64,000 bases of DNA, taken from the NCBI GenBank assembly GCA_015258065.1, contig JABZIZ010000004.1, positions 124,001 to 188,000 on the forward strand, written 5' to 3'. The notes beneath the pieces were generated by a model. It made no database searches, was not told the origin of the DNA, and saw nothing but the letters and a program-made list of their open reading frames with translations. Source of the DNA: Lachnospiraceae bacterium (GTDB lineage Bacteria > Bacillota > Clostridia > Lachnospirales > Lachnospiraceae). Shown here in pieces: positions 51,321-60,846 of this stretch. The position numbers were made by a program, and so were the translations under genes. How positions within the stretch are numbered: position 1 is the stretch's first letter; each line of letters starts with the position of its first letter.

Positions 51321-52397
51321 TTATTCTCCCTGCTCCGCATGCAGGAGCTTGGCTGCCTGATCCGCCGCCGTTAGCATATCGATCAGTTCATCCAGGTCCC
51401 CGTCCAGGATCTGTGCGATCCGGTACAAGGTCACCTTGATTCTGTGATCGGTCACCCTTCCCTGGGGAAAATTATAGGTTCTGATTTTCTCTGAACGATC
51501 TCCGCTGCCAATCTGGCTTTTGCGCAGTGCCGCCTCTGCGTCGTGCTGCTTTTCCTGCTCCAGTTCATACAATTTGGCTCGCAGTACCTTCAGCGCCTTG
51601 GCGCGGTTTTTGAGCTGACTTTTTTCGTCCTGGCAGGAGATGACGATACCGGTAGGCAGGTGCGTCAGTCTGACGGCAGAGTCTGTCGTATTCACACACT
51701 GGCCGCCGTTGCCGGAAGCGCGGAACACGTCAAAGCGGCAGTCGTTCATGTCGATCTCGACGGCAACATCCTCTACTTCCGGCATGATGGCAACCGTGGC
51801 GGTCGAGGTATGGATCCTGCCGCCGGATTCGGTCTCCGGTACGCGCTGTACCCGGTGAACACCACTCTCATATTTCAGTTTGGACCAGGCACCCTGTCCG
51901 TTGATTAAGAAGCTTACGCTCTTCATACCGCCGATGCCGATGTCTTCCACACTCATGGTTTCGATGCTCCAGTGCCTTCTTTCGGCATAGCGGGTATACA
52001 TGCGGTACAAGTTGGAAGCAAAAAGCGCTGCCTCGTCCCCTCCGACGCCGGCTCTGATTTCCACAATGACATTTTTATCGTCATTCGGATCCTTGGGAAG
52101 CAGAAGCAGCTTTAAATGCTGCTCGATTTCCGGAAGTGCCGCCTTCGCTTCCTGCAATTCGGTCTTTAAAAGGTCCCGCATCTCGGGATCGTTTTCACCT
52201 GTTAACATCGACTCGCTCTCTTCGATGGTCTGAAGACAGGCGCGGTATTTCCCGTATTCCGTCACCAGTTCCTGCAGATCGCTCTGGGTTTTCATTAAAG
52301 TCCGAAAACGGTTCTGGTCGGCAGCGACACCCGGTTCGCTTAATTCCCTTGTAATGTCTTCGTATTTTCGAACAAGATCTTCCAGCTGTTGGAACAT
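51321..52397 (-). CDS. prfA: Peptide chain release factor 1
   Basis: RF1 ends translation at UAA and UAG. The 358-residue protein has the stop-codon reading motif PxT in HRVQRVPETESGGRIHTS and the catalytic GGQ in RASGNGGQCVNTTDSAV. EIRAGVGGDEAALFA is also conserved. I chose the ATG at 52397, which gives the standard MFQQLEDLVRKYE start after CGAGGATAAACAG; an in-frame codon at 52427 adds ten unrelated residues. It is downstream of prmC, whose product methylates the GGQ glutamine. Confidence 0.96.
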   Translation of the reverse strand: MFQQLEDLVRKYEDITRELSEPGVAADQNRFRTLMKTQSDLQELVTEYGKYRACLQTIEESESMLTGENDPEMRDLLKTELQEAKAALPEIEQHLKLLLLPKDPNDDKNVIVEIRAGVGGDEAALFASNLYRMYTRYAERRHWSIETMSVEDIGIGGMKSVSFLINGQGAWSKLKYESGVHRVQRVPETESGGRIHTSTATVAIMPEVEDVAVEIDMNDCRFDVFRASGNGGQCVNTTDSAVRLTHLPTGIVISCQDEKSQLKNRAKALKVLRAKLYELEQEKQHDAEAALRKSQIGSGDRSEKIRTYNFPQGRVTDHRIKVTLYRIAQILDGDLDELIDMLTAADQAAKLLHAEQGE

Positions 52398-52553
52398 TCT
52401 GTTTATCCTCGATTCTTTCTGAAACATGACCGGAAACGATGAGATTTTCCCGATGTGAAAGGATCCGTGATTCTTACACGGGGGAACAACCTATCCGCAG
52501 AGGCGGATGGCGGAAACCCTCTAAGGGAACGCCTTCCTGTAGATTCCGACTGA

Positions 52554-53405
52554 CTAAAGAGGAAGAGGCGGGAGGGTGCCGCAAACCACACGATCCCTTC
52601 CGGCAAGATCTTTGATTGATTTTAACGATACCAATCCCGCCTGTTTCATCAGACGGACTACCGTCGCATTCTGATCATAACCGATTTCGAGCAAGAGATG
52701 CCCGCCTCTTTCTAAGAGTAAGGGGAGTAGGGAAAGGATTCTGCGGTAAAAGTGGAGACCGTCTCCTCCTCCGTCTAATGCCTGCATCGGCTCGTGATCT
52801 TTTACCTCCGCTTCCAGCGTGGGAATGACCTCCGTACGAATATAGGGAGGATTGGATACGATCAGAGGAAACCGCTCTTCTCTGTGCGTCGGAAACAGAT
52901 CGCAACAGAGGAAGGAAATGCGAGCTTGTAAGCCCAACCTTTCCGCATTTGCCCGGGCGACCTGCAGTGCATCTGGAGAAAGATCGGTGGCAACGGCGCT
53001 CGTCTCTTTACAAAAATGCAGGAGAGAGAGTGCAATGCAACCGGAGCCGGTACAAAGATCGAGGAACCGAGTGCCTGTTGTGAGGAGCGGGAGTGTTTCT
53101 TCTACCAGAATCTCCGTGTCGGCTCTGGGAATCAGGACGGAGGAATTTACCTGAAAAGGTAGTCCCATAAATTCCGCAGTCCCCGTCAAATAGGAAAGAG
53201 GAATCCTGTTTGCACGTTTTTGAAGGAGGAAGCGGTAGTGAGCCTCTTCCTCCGGGGAAAGAATTCGGTCGCCGTGCGCCAGCAGGTCGTGATGCGTGGT
53301 ATGGCACACATGCTCAAGCAGCAGACGCGCCTCCAGGAGAGCGTCTGGAACATGGGCTGTGATTAACTGTTCTTTTCCAAAAGAGTAAGATGCTGCGTAA
53401 TTCAT
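52554..53405 (-). CDS. prmC: Release factor glutamine methyltransferase
   Basis: PrmC (HemK) methylates the GGQ glutamine of RF1 and RF2 with S-adenosylmethionine. The 283-residue protein has an N-terminal helical domain, then the SAM loop FLDLCTGSGCIALSLL and the catalytic LIVSNPPYIRTEV, the NPPY motif. The start ATG overlaps the stop of the upstream DUF1385 gene by four bases, giving translational coupling. It precedes prfA, its substrate gene. Confidence 0.95.
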   Translation of the reverse strand: MNYAASYSFGKEQLITAHVPDALLEARLLLEHVCHTTHHDLLAHGDRILSPEEEAHYRFLLQKRANRIPLSYLTGTAEFMGLPFQVNSSVLIPRADTEILVEETLPLLTTGTRFLDLCTGSGCIALSLLHFCKETSAVATDLSPDALQVARANAERLGLQARISFLCCDLFPTHREERFPLIVSNPPYIRTEVIPTLEAEVKDHEPMQALDGGGDGLHFYRRILSLLPLLLERGGHLLLEIGYDQNATVVRLMKQAGLVSLKSIKDLAGRDRVVCGTLPPLPL

Positions 53406-54409
53406 CTGCTTTGATCCGAAGCCTCTTCCTCTCCCCGGATGATGCCGAAGGCATCTTGCAGGTAGGATCTCCAGTCAAAGATCGCTTCCACGGAGCGAAT
53501 ACCGACCTCAATCATGGAATCATCCGGTTCCCTGGTGGTCAGACGCTGGAGCATCAGACCGGGTTTAGCCAGAAGCCGCCATAAGATGAAATCGCTGTTG
53601 GCCGCTAACAGGATCAGCTCATAGGAGATACCGGAGATGAGCGGGATGAGCAGAATGCGGATCAGGATGCGGTAGGGAACGCTGCGAACACGGATAAAAA
53701 AGAAGAGCACGATGCTGACCAGCATCACGAACAGGAGAAAGCTGGATCCGCAACGCCTGTGCAGACGGCTGGCCCTCCTGACATTTTCCACATTCAGCGC
53801 ATGCCCCGATTCCAGGCAGTTAATGCATTTATGTTCCGCGCCGTGGTAGGCAAACAACCGCTTGGTGTCTTCCATCTGTGCAATCAGGCGGATATAAACA
53901 ATAAAAAGGAAGATGCGAAGAGCGCCTTCCAGAAGAGAAAGCAGAACGTCGGAGCGGATGAATTTGGAAAAGAGAGAGGCAATCAAAAAGGGCAGAGCCG
54001 TAAAGAGGATCAGAGCAATGGCAAGCGACAGGACAAAGGTGGCAACGCCAAACAGGGTTTCGTGCGCTTTTGACTTTGTGTTTTTTTCTGTCTCCGTCTT
54101 TTCTGCGGAAGCCTTATGGGGAGACGGTTGCGCATGCGTCTCTTCATCGGTAAAAATAGAAGAGGCGTAGTTTAGGGAGCGGTACCCGAGAGAGAGCGAG
54201 TCCAGAAACACAAAAATACCACGGAGAAAGGGAATTTGTCTAAAAACGGATCCGTACAGAAGGCCGTGAAATTCGCCCACGTCCGTTGCGATTTCTCCAT
54301 TTTCCCTGCGGACGGAGACGGCATATTGATCTTTGTTGCGCATCATGACTCCCTCAAGGACGGCCTGCCCGCCGATCCCGGAGTAATGCCTCAGTGCTTG
54401 TATTTTCAT
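53402..54409 (-). CDS. DUF1385 membrane protein
   Basis: A 335-residue membrane protein of the DUF1385 family, widespread in Firmicutes next to rpmE and prfA. The start SGIGGQAVLEGVMMRNKDQYA and the later FAYHGAEHKCINCLE (with HGAEH) are characteristic; the histidines and cysteines there could bind a metal. Several hydrophobic segments follow, for example LFVMLVSIVLFFFI. Its function is unknown. It lies between rpmE and prmC on the same strand and overlaps prmC by four bases. Confidence 0.9.
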   Translation of the reverse strand: MKIQALRHYSGIGGQAVLEGVMMRNKDQYAVSVRRENGEIATDVGEFHGLLYGSVFRQIPFLRGIFVFLDSLSLGYRSLNYASSIFTDEETHAQPSPHKASAEKTETEKNTKSKAHETLFGVATFVLSLAIALILFTALPFLIASLFSKFIRSDVLLSLLEGALRIFLFIVYIRLIAQMEDTKRLFAYHGAEHKCINCLESGHALNVENVRRASRLHRRCGSSFLLFVMLVSIVLFFFIRVRSVPYRILIRILLIPLISGISYELILLAANSDFILWRLLAKPGLMLQRLTTREPDDSMIEVGIRSVEAIFDWRSYLQDAFGIIRGEEEASDQSR

Positions 54410-54420
54410 ATCAAATCCTC

Positions 54421-54454
54421 AAAAAGAGGGCTGAGCTCTTTGCTCAACCCTCTT
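54421..54454 (-). terminator. Terminator after rpmE
   Basis: On the minus strand AAGAGGGTTGAGC and GCTCAGCCCTCTT form a stem with one G-T pair and a 5-nt loop, followed by TTTGAGG. It lies between rpmE and DUF1385 and should limit read-through. Confidence 0.75.
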
Positions 54455-54509
54455 CGATGATACTGCTGTTAGCCTCAAACGAAAATGCAGAGCATTTTCT
54501 CTTTGGTTC

Positions 54510-54707
54510 TTACATTCCGTATTTCTTATTGAACTTATCAATACGGCCACGTGCCGCTGTCGCTTTCTGCTGTCCTGTATAGAAGGGATGGCACTTGGAA
54601 CAGATTTCCACGTGAATCTCCGGCTTGGTGCTTCCGACAACGAAGGTATTGCCGCAGTTGCAGGTCACAGTAGCCTGGTGGTATTCCGGTTGAATCTCTT
54701 TTCTCAT
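54510..54707 (-). CDS. rpmE: 50S ribosomal protein bL31 (zinc-binding form)
   Basis: A 65-residue ribosomal protein. MRKEIQPEYHQATVTCNCGN and ICSKCHPFYTG carry the zinc-binding cysteines of the C+ form. I chose the ATG at 54707, preceded by AAAGGAG. An in-frame extension to 54779 runs through the promoter and is not translated. It heads the rpmE-DUF1385-prmC-prfA block. In low-zinc conditions bacteria may replace this form by a zinc-free one. Confidence 0.95.
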   Translation of the reverse strand: MRKEIQPEYHQATVTCNCGNTFVVGSTKPEIHVEICSKCHPFYTGQQKATAARGRIDKFNKKYGM

Positions 54708-54769
54708 GGTCTGGGTACTCCTTTCCGGCGAAGTTTCCGACTCCGCATATTCAGTCGAACAATTTAAGA

Positions 54770-54798
54770 ATTTTAGCATAGAAGCAGAGAGAACGCAA
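54770..54798 (-). promoter_or_regulatory. Promoter of rpmE
   Basis: On the minus strand TTGCGT (54793-54798), a 17-bp spacer and TAAAAT (54770-54775) predict a start near 54763. Confidence 0.65.
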
Positions 54799-54946
54799 GA
54801 GCTATTTTGTCACCATCATCTATCATAGAAAAAATCCATAAATTAAGGAAGAAAATTGATCAAACCAATGCAATCTGATAAGATTATGAGTGATAGATAT
54901 CAGAAGTATAAAAAATGATGTAATTTTTTTGGAAGGGAGAAAACCG

Positions 54947-56428
54947 ATGTCATGTACAACGATTTTGGTCGGAAAAAAAGCGAGCTATGACGGCTCCACC
55001 ATGATCGCCCGGAACATGGATTCCGGTTCGGGAGAATACACCCCGAAGAAGATGTGTTATGTTGCCGGAGCAGAGGTACCAAAAATCTACCGCTCCGTGC
55101 TCTCCCATGTGGAGATCCCCCTGCCCGAGAAGGCGATGGATTTTATCTGTTTCCCGGATGCGTTAGGGGACAAGGGGATCTGGGCAGGAGCAGGAACCAA
55201 CCGTGCCAATGTGTCCGTCTCCGCAACGGAAACCATTACCAGCAACGAATTGGTGATGGCGGCGGATCCTTTGGTCGAGCTTCACTTGGAGGGCGATCGG
55301 GAGATTCCCGGCGGCATCGGCGAGGAAGATATGACAAGCCTCCTGCTGCCTTATATTCATTCCGCGAGAGAGGGCGTGATTCGCCTGGGAGAACTGCTCA
55401 AAAAATACGGCACCTATGAGATGAACGGAGTGGCCTTTTCCGACGAAAATGAAATCTGGTGGCTGGAGACGATCGGCGGACATCATTTCATCGCAAAAAG
55501 GGTGCCGGACGATGTCTATGTCATGATGGCGAACCAGCAGGGCATGGATTCCTTTGATCTGGCAGATGCGTTCTCCAAACAGAAGGAACATATCTGCTCG
55601 GAAGATCTGCGTGAATTTATGGAGGAGAATCATCTGAATCTTTCTATGGATCAGGAAATGAATCCGAGAGATGTTTTCGGATCCCATTCGGATGCGGATC
55701 ATGTCTATAATACCCCGAGAACCTGGTACATCATGAAGAGATGGAATCCGTCCGTTTTCACTTATGAAGGCGAGGATGCAGATTACCGCCCGGATTCCGA
55801 CGACATCCCCTGGTGCATGGTTCCGGAAAAAAAGATTACGCCTTTTGAGGTGAAATATATTCTGTCCTCCCATTTTCAGGGAACGAAGTACGACTGCTAC
55901 GGGAAATTCGGCGACACCTCCGAAATCGGGAAACTGCGCCCGATCGGCATCGAAAGGACAGCTTTTTTATCGCTTCACCAGAACAGAAAAGAGAAGGAGA
56001 AGGAGCTTTCGTGCATTACCTGGGTGGCTTTCGGCAGCAATGTGTTTAATGCGATGATTCCGCTGTTTTCTGCAGTGGAGAAGATTCCGTCCTATTTTGA
56101 AACCACCGGAAAGGAAGTCAGCACGGACAGTTTTTACTGGAACAACCGCCTCATCGGTGCGCTCGCCGATGCTTCCTATGCAAAGAGCCGTATTCATATC
56201 GAGCGTTATCAGGCCAGAGTCCAGGCGAAATGCTATCAGCTGTTAACGGATTGTAAAAAAGAGGTATTGAAGAAGAAAAGAAGCGGGAAAGAAATCCGAA
56301 ACATGCTGGAAGAGTGCAACGAAAAGATCGCACTTTGCACGAAAAAAGAGACGGAAGACCTGTTGGATAAGGTTTTGTATGAGGCGAGCAGCTCTATGAA
56401 AAATTGCTTTGCCAGGAGCGACGCCTGA
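54947..56428 (+). CDS. pepD: C69-family dipeptidase
   Basis: A 493-residue cysteine peptidase of the C69 (PepD) group that cuts dipeptides. In this family the cysteine close to the N terminus becomes the nucleophile after processing, and here it is Cys3 in MSCTTILVGKKASYDGSTM. IARNMDSGSGEYTPK, WAGAGTNRANVSVSATET and NEIWWLETIGGHHFIAKRV are typical. I chose the ATG at 54947 after GGAAGGGAGA; the frame upstream to 54890 is not family-like. It is monocistronic, next to a DUF819 membrane protein gene on the same strand. Confidence 0.92.
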   Translation: MSCTTILVGKKASYDGSTMIARNMDSGSGEYTPKKMCYVAGAEVPKIYRSVLSHVEIPLPEKAMDFICFPDALGDKGIWAGAGTNRANVSVSATETITSNELVMAADPLVELHLEGDREIPGGIGEEDMTSLLLPYIHSAREGVIRLGELLKKYGTYEMNGVAFSDENEIWWLETIGGHHFIAKRVPDDVYVMMANQQGMDSFDLADAFSKQKEHICSEDLREFMEENHLNLSMDQEMNPRDVFGSHSDADHVYNTPRTWYIMKRWNPSVFTYEGEDADYRPDSDDIPWCMVPEKKITPFEVKYILSSHFQGTKYDCYGKFGDTSEIGKLRPIGIERTAFLSLHQNRKEKEKELSCITWVAFGSNVFNAMIPLFSAVEKIPSYFETTGKEVSTDSFYWNNRLIGALADASYAKSRIHIERYQARVQAKCYQLLTDCKKEVLKKKRSGKEIRNMLEECNEKIALCTKKETEDLLDKVLYEASSSMKNCFARSDA

Positions 56429-56595
56429 GCGAAGCGTTCATAAGCGGCATAGAGCGAAATATCTACAAGGCACACATCGTAAAGTGCCCATAGGCACACA
56501 TGGCGAGGGATCCATATCAGACGCCGGGGCGTAAGTTCTCGCGGGAACGAAAAGCGGGTTCGGCGGATGCACACATGACAACAAAGGAGGATTTT

Positions 56596-57813
56596 ATGGG
56601 AGTAGCAACATTGATTTCACCGGAGGATACCTGGGCTCTATGGACGGTTCTGGCACTGAGTGCAGCTCTGTCCATCTATCTGGAACAAAAATATGCCTGG
56701 GCAAGCAAGATTACGGGCTGTATCTTAGCCACCGTTTTCACGTTGGTTTTGGCGAACCTGAACGTGATTCCGACGGACGCACCGGTTTATGATGCGGTTT
56801 GGGGCTATGTGGTACCGCTGGCCGTACCGCTTCTGTTATTTCATGCCAATGTCAAAAAAATCTGGAAAGAATCCGGCAGAATTCTGATCATCTACCTTCT
56901 CAGCAGTGTGGGAACCCTGCTGGGCGGCTTTGTCTCCTATTTTGCACTAAGGAATGCCATTCCGCAGTTAAACGATATTATTCCGATGTTTGTCGGCACC
57001 TACACGGGAGGCTCGGTCAATTTCATTGCGATGTCCGAGCAGTACAGCGTCCCCGGCAAGACGGTGTCTGCAGCACTGGTGGCGGACAATCTGTTGATGG
57101 CACTGTATGTTTTTGTTTTGATCTCACTTCCTTCCATGGCGATCATCAAGAAACTCTACAAGCATCCTTATGAAGACGCTCTGCTGGCAGCGCAGGCGGG
57201 AGATCAGGATCAAAATAAGACGATGGCTGCAAAGTACTGGGGAGCAAAAGAAATCTCTCTGAAAGACATCGCTTTTGCGGTCGCCATCGCCTTTACCATT
57301 GTGACGGTGTCTACGAAGCTGGCAGGACTGATCAGCGGATTCTTCTCCGGAGGGGATGTGTTTAGCAAATTCATGGGCGGTTTCTTCGGAAACAAATATC
57401 TGTTGATTACCACCATCACGATGCTCATCGCTTCTTTCTTCCCGAAACAGATGTCTTCGGTCAAGGGAGCGCAGGAGATCGGAACCTTTCTGATTTATCT
57501 GTTCTTTGCGGTCATCGGAGCGCCGGCTTCCATCCCCATGATTATCAAGGAATCTCCGCTCCTTCTGGTTCTGGCGCTGATTGTGGTTGCGATCAATATG
57601 GTCGTTTCCCTCCTCTTCGGAAAACTGTTCCACTTCTCCATTGAAGAAATCATCATTGCCTCCAATGCCAATGTGGGAGGCCCTACAACGGCGGCGGCGC
57701 TCGCCGTTTCAAAAGGCTGGGGAGAGTTGATCATTCCCGGACTGTTAACCGGAACGCTGGGATATGTGCTGGGCAATTATCTGGGGATCTTTGTCGGCAT
57801 GCTGCTGCACTAA
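56596..57813 (+). CDS. DUF819 family membrane protein
   Basis: A 405-residue integral membrane protein with about ten hydrophobic segments, such as LAVPLLLFHANVKKIW and ALIVVAINMVVSLLFG. MFVGTYTGGSVNFIAMSEQY and NANVGGPTTAAALAVSKGW are the two conserved half-repeats of DUF819, which may be carriers related to sodium or sugar transporters. The true substrate is unknown. The ATG at 56596 follows AAAGGAGGATTT; in-frame codons upstream to 56500 are not membrane-like. A good terminator follows. Confidence 0.88.
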   Translation: MGVATLISPEDTWALWTVLALSAALSIYLEQKYAWASKITGCILATVFTLVLANLNVIPTDAPVYDAVWGYVVPLAVPLLLFHANVKKIWKESGRILIIYLLSSVGTLLGGFVSYFALRNAIPQLNDIIPMFVGTYTGGSVNFIAMSEQYSVPGKTVSAALVADNLLMALYVFVLISLPSMAIIKKLYKHPYEDALLAAQAGDQDQNKTMAAKYWGAKEISLKDIAFAVAIAFTIVTVSTKLAGLISGFFSGGDVFSKFMGGFFGNKYLLITTITMLIASFFPKQMSSVKGAQEIGTFLIYLFFAVIGAPASIPMIIKESPLLLVLALIVVAINMVVSLLFGKLFHFSIEEIIIASNANVGGPTTAAALAVSKGWGELIIPGLLTGTLGYVLGNYLGIFVGMLLH

Positions 57814-57847
57814 GCTTCTACACGGATGTCAAAAAAATGACAGTAAG

Positions 57848-57884
57848 CCACGGGGGATTCCGTTCTCCCGTGGTTTGTTTTTTT
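57848..57884 (+). terminator. Rho-independent terminator after the DUF819 gene
   Basis: CCACGGG (57848-57854) pairs with CCCGTGG (57867-57873), with further pairing inside the loop, and is followed by TTTGTTTTTTT. Confidence 0.85.
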
Positions 57885-58064
57885 ACACTCTTCTTTTCCG
57901 GGATCCCGTTTTTTTACCGATATAAAGAGAGAAGCCCTAAAGTGCCGGTAGCCGGAGAAAAAGGCAGTTGGGAGGGGCTGAATCTATGGAAAACGCTATA
58001 CTTACAGAGTGCATACGGGTGAGACGTTACGAGACTGAGAAAGAAAGGGAAGGTGGGTGCGTGC

Positions 58065-58973
58065 ATGAATCATTCGTTAGGGGATATGATCCGGGAACTG
58101 CGAAAGGAAAGAAAGCTGACGCAGGAAGAACTGGCGGACGGGATCTGCTCTGCCGTCTCGATTTCGAGAATCGAAAACGGCAATCAAATGCCCTCGAATG
58201 CCATTCTGGAGAGATTGTTGGAGCGGCTTGGCACCAGTACCTATGAGATTTGCAATGTCTATTTTCAAAACGAAAGGCAGCAGGAATTTGAGAGGCTGGC
58301 GGAGCAGGCGGGAGGAGCACTGACAGAAGGAAAAATCAGAGAAGCAGAGGACTTTTTGAATCGGTTGAAATCCTATGAAGAGAAAGATCCTCACTTTCTT
58401 CAAACGGTTCTGTTGGTAGAGGGAACCATACAGTTCTTTCAGTCGGATCCGAACTGCATCCGGACACTGGAGATGGCGATTCGACAGACAAAACCGGAAA
58501 TTCAGCTGGAAGATTTGAGAAATATCCTGTTCGATGTAACGGAGGTGAATACGATCTGCGTGCTGAGTGCCGCTTATGATCAGTGGGGAGAGGTGCTGCG
58601 GGCGATTCGGATCGGAGAAGAACTCTACCGGGCAATGGAAAAACATCATAGCCACTTGAAATCCTTTGGCGTCTTGCGGATCAATGTGGCGATGAATCTG
58701 TCCCAGTTTTTGTGTAAGGAAGGGCGTTATGAAGAGGCACTTGCTTATATTACGAGGGCGGAAGCCATCAGCGAGGAAATTTCGGAAATGAGTCTGCTTC
58801 CGGAAGTGGAGTTCCTGAAGGCAAAAATTCTTTTTTTCACCCACAAAACAGAGGAGTGTAAACGGATCATTCAGGCAATTGTCCCCTATATGGAGCTGAT
58901 CCATAAGGACCATTTCGCGGAGATGGCACAAGAATTTGCAACTTCGCAGCTGGGACTTTTCCTTAACAAATGA
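58065..58973 (+). CDS. XRE-family regulator with C-terminal TPR-like domain
   Basis: A 302-residue transcription regulator. Residues 1-60 form an XRE helix-turn-helix (MIRELRKERKLTQEELADGI, SAVSISRIENGNQMP). The rest is helical and resembles the TPR domain of Rgg/PlcR-type peptide-responsive regulators, with repeats such as GRYEEALAYITRAEAISEE. I chose the ATG at 58065 after GGAAGGTGGG. The ABC exporter gene directly downstream fits a regulator-exporter unit. No signal peptide gene was found between or around them, so what it senses is unknown. Confidence 0.82.
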   Translation: MNHSLGDMIRELRKERKLTQEELADGICSAVSISRIENGNQMPSNAILERLLERLGTSTYEICNVYFQNERQQEFERLAEQAGGALTEGKIREAEDFLNRLKSYEEKDPHFLQTVLLVEGTIQFFQSDPNCIRTLEMAIRQTKPEIQLEDLRNILFDVTEVNTICVLSAAYDQWGEVLRAIRIGEELYRAMEKHHSHLKSFGVLRINVAMNLSQFLCKEGRYEEALAYITRAEAISEEISEMSLLPEVEFLKAKILFFTHKTEECKRIIQAIVPYMELIHKDHFAEMAQEFATSQLGLFLNK

Positions 58974-59076
58974 GGTAAGAAAATCTTTAACATGTGACGT
59001 TATGGTTTTAGGAACCGCCCTCCGTTATATTGGTTTTACAAGGACGAGAGAGAATGTAAGGAAGGAGGGAACGAGC

Positions 59077-60771
59077 ATGATCAAATATTTTACTTATAAA
59101 AACAAGGGTCCTTTTGGTGGTTATCTGATCCTACAGGTGTTGCAGATTGCGGCAACGATTGGAGTAGCTCTCCTGCTGAACTGGATCATTGACCGCCTTT
59201 TATGGAGAATCGAAGGAAAACAGTTGGCGGGATTATGGGCGGACTTTGCCGTCTGTGCCGGATATGCGGCACTTCTTGGAATTCTCATCCTGCTGAGCGG
59301 CCTTATGAAGGCAATCTGTATGCGGAATGTCATGACGCACCTTCGGGAAGACCTGTCGGCAGGTTTTTTATCCATGAAAATGGAAGATTTCCGGAAAAAG
59401 AGTTCGGCCCAGTACCTCTCTCTGATGAATCAGAACGTGGCGCTGGTAGAGGAGAATTATTTTAAGAATGGGTGCTCCATTTTTGAAGGCTTTGTCAGCA
59501 TGGCGATTGCTGCGATTCTATTGGCCTATTTGAATCCGATTCTGGCGCTTGTTTCGATCGCGCTGATGTCCATCCCCAGCCTGATTCCGCAGCTGTTTGG
59601 AAGGAAGCTAAAGGCAGGGCAGACCGCTATTGTAGAAGCGACGGGGGCTTACAACGTTTCCATCAAAGACTTGTTCCAGGGATTTGAGGTGATCAAAGGG
59701 TATCACGTCGAAAAGGAAATGCAGGCGGATCACAAATCCTTCCTGGGCGGGATGGAGAAGAAAAAGGCAGGCTTTCAGAAAATCATGTCAGTGGTCTACT
59801 GCTTTGCCAATGCATCCGGCGTGGCGGTCCAGTTTCTGGTGATTACAATCGCAGGGATGTTGGCAGTAAGGGGATACCTGACGCTTGGCAGCATCATTGC
59901 CCTGACACAATTAACCGGGCAGGTGATTACGCCTGTTTTTCAGATGTCCGCGAAATTCAGTCTGTTGCGTTCGACAAAACCGTTGCGGGAAGAAATGGAG
60001 CAGATTGTAAGAATCAGCCAAAAGACAGAGGACAGCAAGGAAGTACAGCTGGAAAAGGAGCTTCAACTGCAAGGGATTTCCTATTCCTATGAGGAGGGAG
60101 AACCTGTACTTTCGGGGATCGATCTTTTATTCGAAGCGGGAAAACATTATGCCCTCGTGGGGAAAAGTGGAAGCGGCAAGAGTACGCTTTTACAGATCAT
60201 CGGCGGGTACTTGGAAAAGCAGGGAGGAGAACTTTGGGTAGACGGGAGAGGGGGGGAGATTCCGTCGTCAATCATGATGCAGCAGAATGTCTTTTTGTTC
60301 GATAAAACGCTTAAAGAGAATTTGTGCCTCTACCGGCAGTTTGACGAAGCACAGATACAGAGGGCACTGGATCAGGCAGGTCTGACGGATACGGTGGCAG
60401 CTTTGCCGGAGGGAATGGATACCTGTGTGAAAGAAAACGGTTCTCGATTTTCCGGAGGAGAAAAACAGCGGATTGCGCTGGCAAGAGCCATTCTTCACGG
60501 AGAAGAATTGCTTCTGATGGACGAAGCGACATCGGCGCTGGACAAGCGCACCGCAGGGCAGATCGAACAGCAGTTGTCTGAGTGTAAAGAGCTGACGCTG
60601 ATCTCGGTCACCCACCGCCTGGATCCTGCCATCCTTGAGAAGTATGACGAAGTGATCGTTCTGGATCATGGACAGGTCGTGGAGAAGGGAGCCTATCAGG
60701 AGTTGTTGGCAAGAAAGGGCGCCTTGCAGGAACTGGTGCAGGAAGAGGAGGCTGCGCCACTTCCCCAATAG
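59077..60771 (+). CDS. ABC half-exporter (membrane plus ATPase domains)
   Basis: A 564-residue fused exporter subunit, likely a homodimer or with a partner elsewhere. The first 300 residues hold about six membrane segments. The ATPase domain shows Walker A ALVGKSGSGKSTLLQIIG near residue 360, signature FSGGEKQRIALARA, Walker B LLLMDEATSALDK and the switch histidine in SVTHRLDP. I chose the ATG at 59077 after AAGGAGGGAACG; 47 codons upstream, from 58936, overlap the regulator gene and have no family match. Substrates of such exporters range from lipids and peptides to drugs. No C39 peptidase domain is present, so it is not a bacteriocin processor. Confidence 0.9.
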   Translation: MIKYFTYKNKGPFGGYLILQVLQIAATIGVALLLNWIIDRLLWRIEGKQLAGLWADFAVCAGYAALLGILILLSGLMKAICMRNVMTHLREDLSAGFLSMKMEDFRKKSSAQYLSLMNQNVALVEENYFKNGCSIFEGFVSMAIAAILLAYLNPILALVSIALMSIPSLIPQLFGRKLKAGQTAIVEATGAYNVSIKDLFQGFEVIKGYHVEKEMQADHKSFLGGMEKKKAGFQKIMSVVYCFANASGVAVQFLVITIAGMLAVRGYLTLGSIIALTQLTGQVITPVFQMSAKFSLLRSTKPLREEMEQIVRISQKTEDSKEVQLEKELQLQGISYSYEEGEPVLSGIDLLFEAGKHYALVGKSGSGKSTLLQIIGGYLEKQGGELWVDGRGGEIPSSIMMQQNVFLFDKTLKENLCLYRQFDEAQIQRALDQAGLTDTVAALPEGMDTCVKENGSRFSGGEKQRIALARAILHGEELLLMDEATSALDKRTAGQIEQQLSECKELTLISVTHRLDPAILEKYDEVIVLDHGQVVEKGAYQELLARKGALQELVQEEEAAPLPQ

Positions 60772-60786
60772 AAAAAACGGAACGGA

Positions 60787-60816
60787 TTGATTTAGACCGG
60801 TAGGATGCGATAAAAT
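60787..60816 (+). promoter_or_regulatory. Promoter of the lipoprotein gene
   Basis: TTGATT (60787-60792), an 18-bp spacer and TAAAAT (60811-60816) lie about 30 bp before the start codon. Confidence 0.5.
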
Positions 60817-60846
60817 CTTACAAAAGAAAAAGATTGGGGGAACAGA

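Noticed and set aside
58974..59076. A possible small signal-peptide gene between the XRE-TPR regulator and the ABC exporter.
   Set aside because: The ATG near 59000 is in the same frame as the exporter and runs into it without a stop, so it gives only an N-terminal extension.
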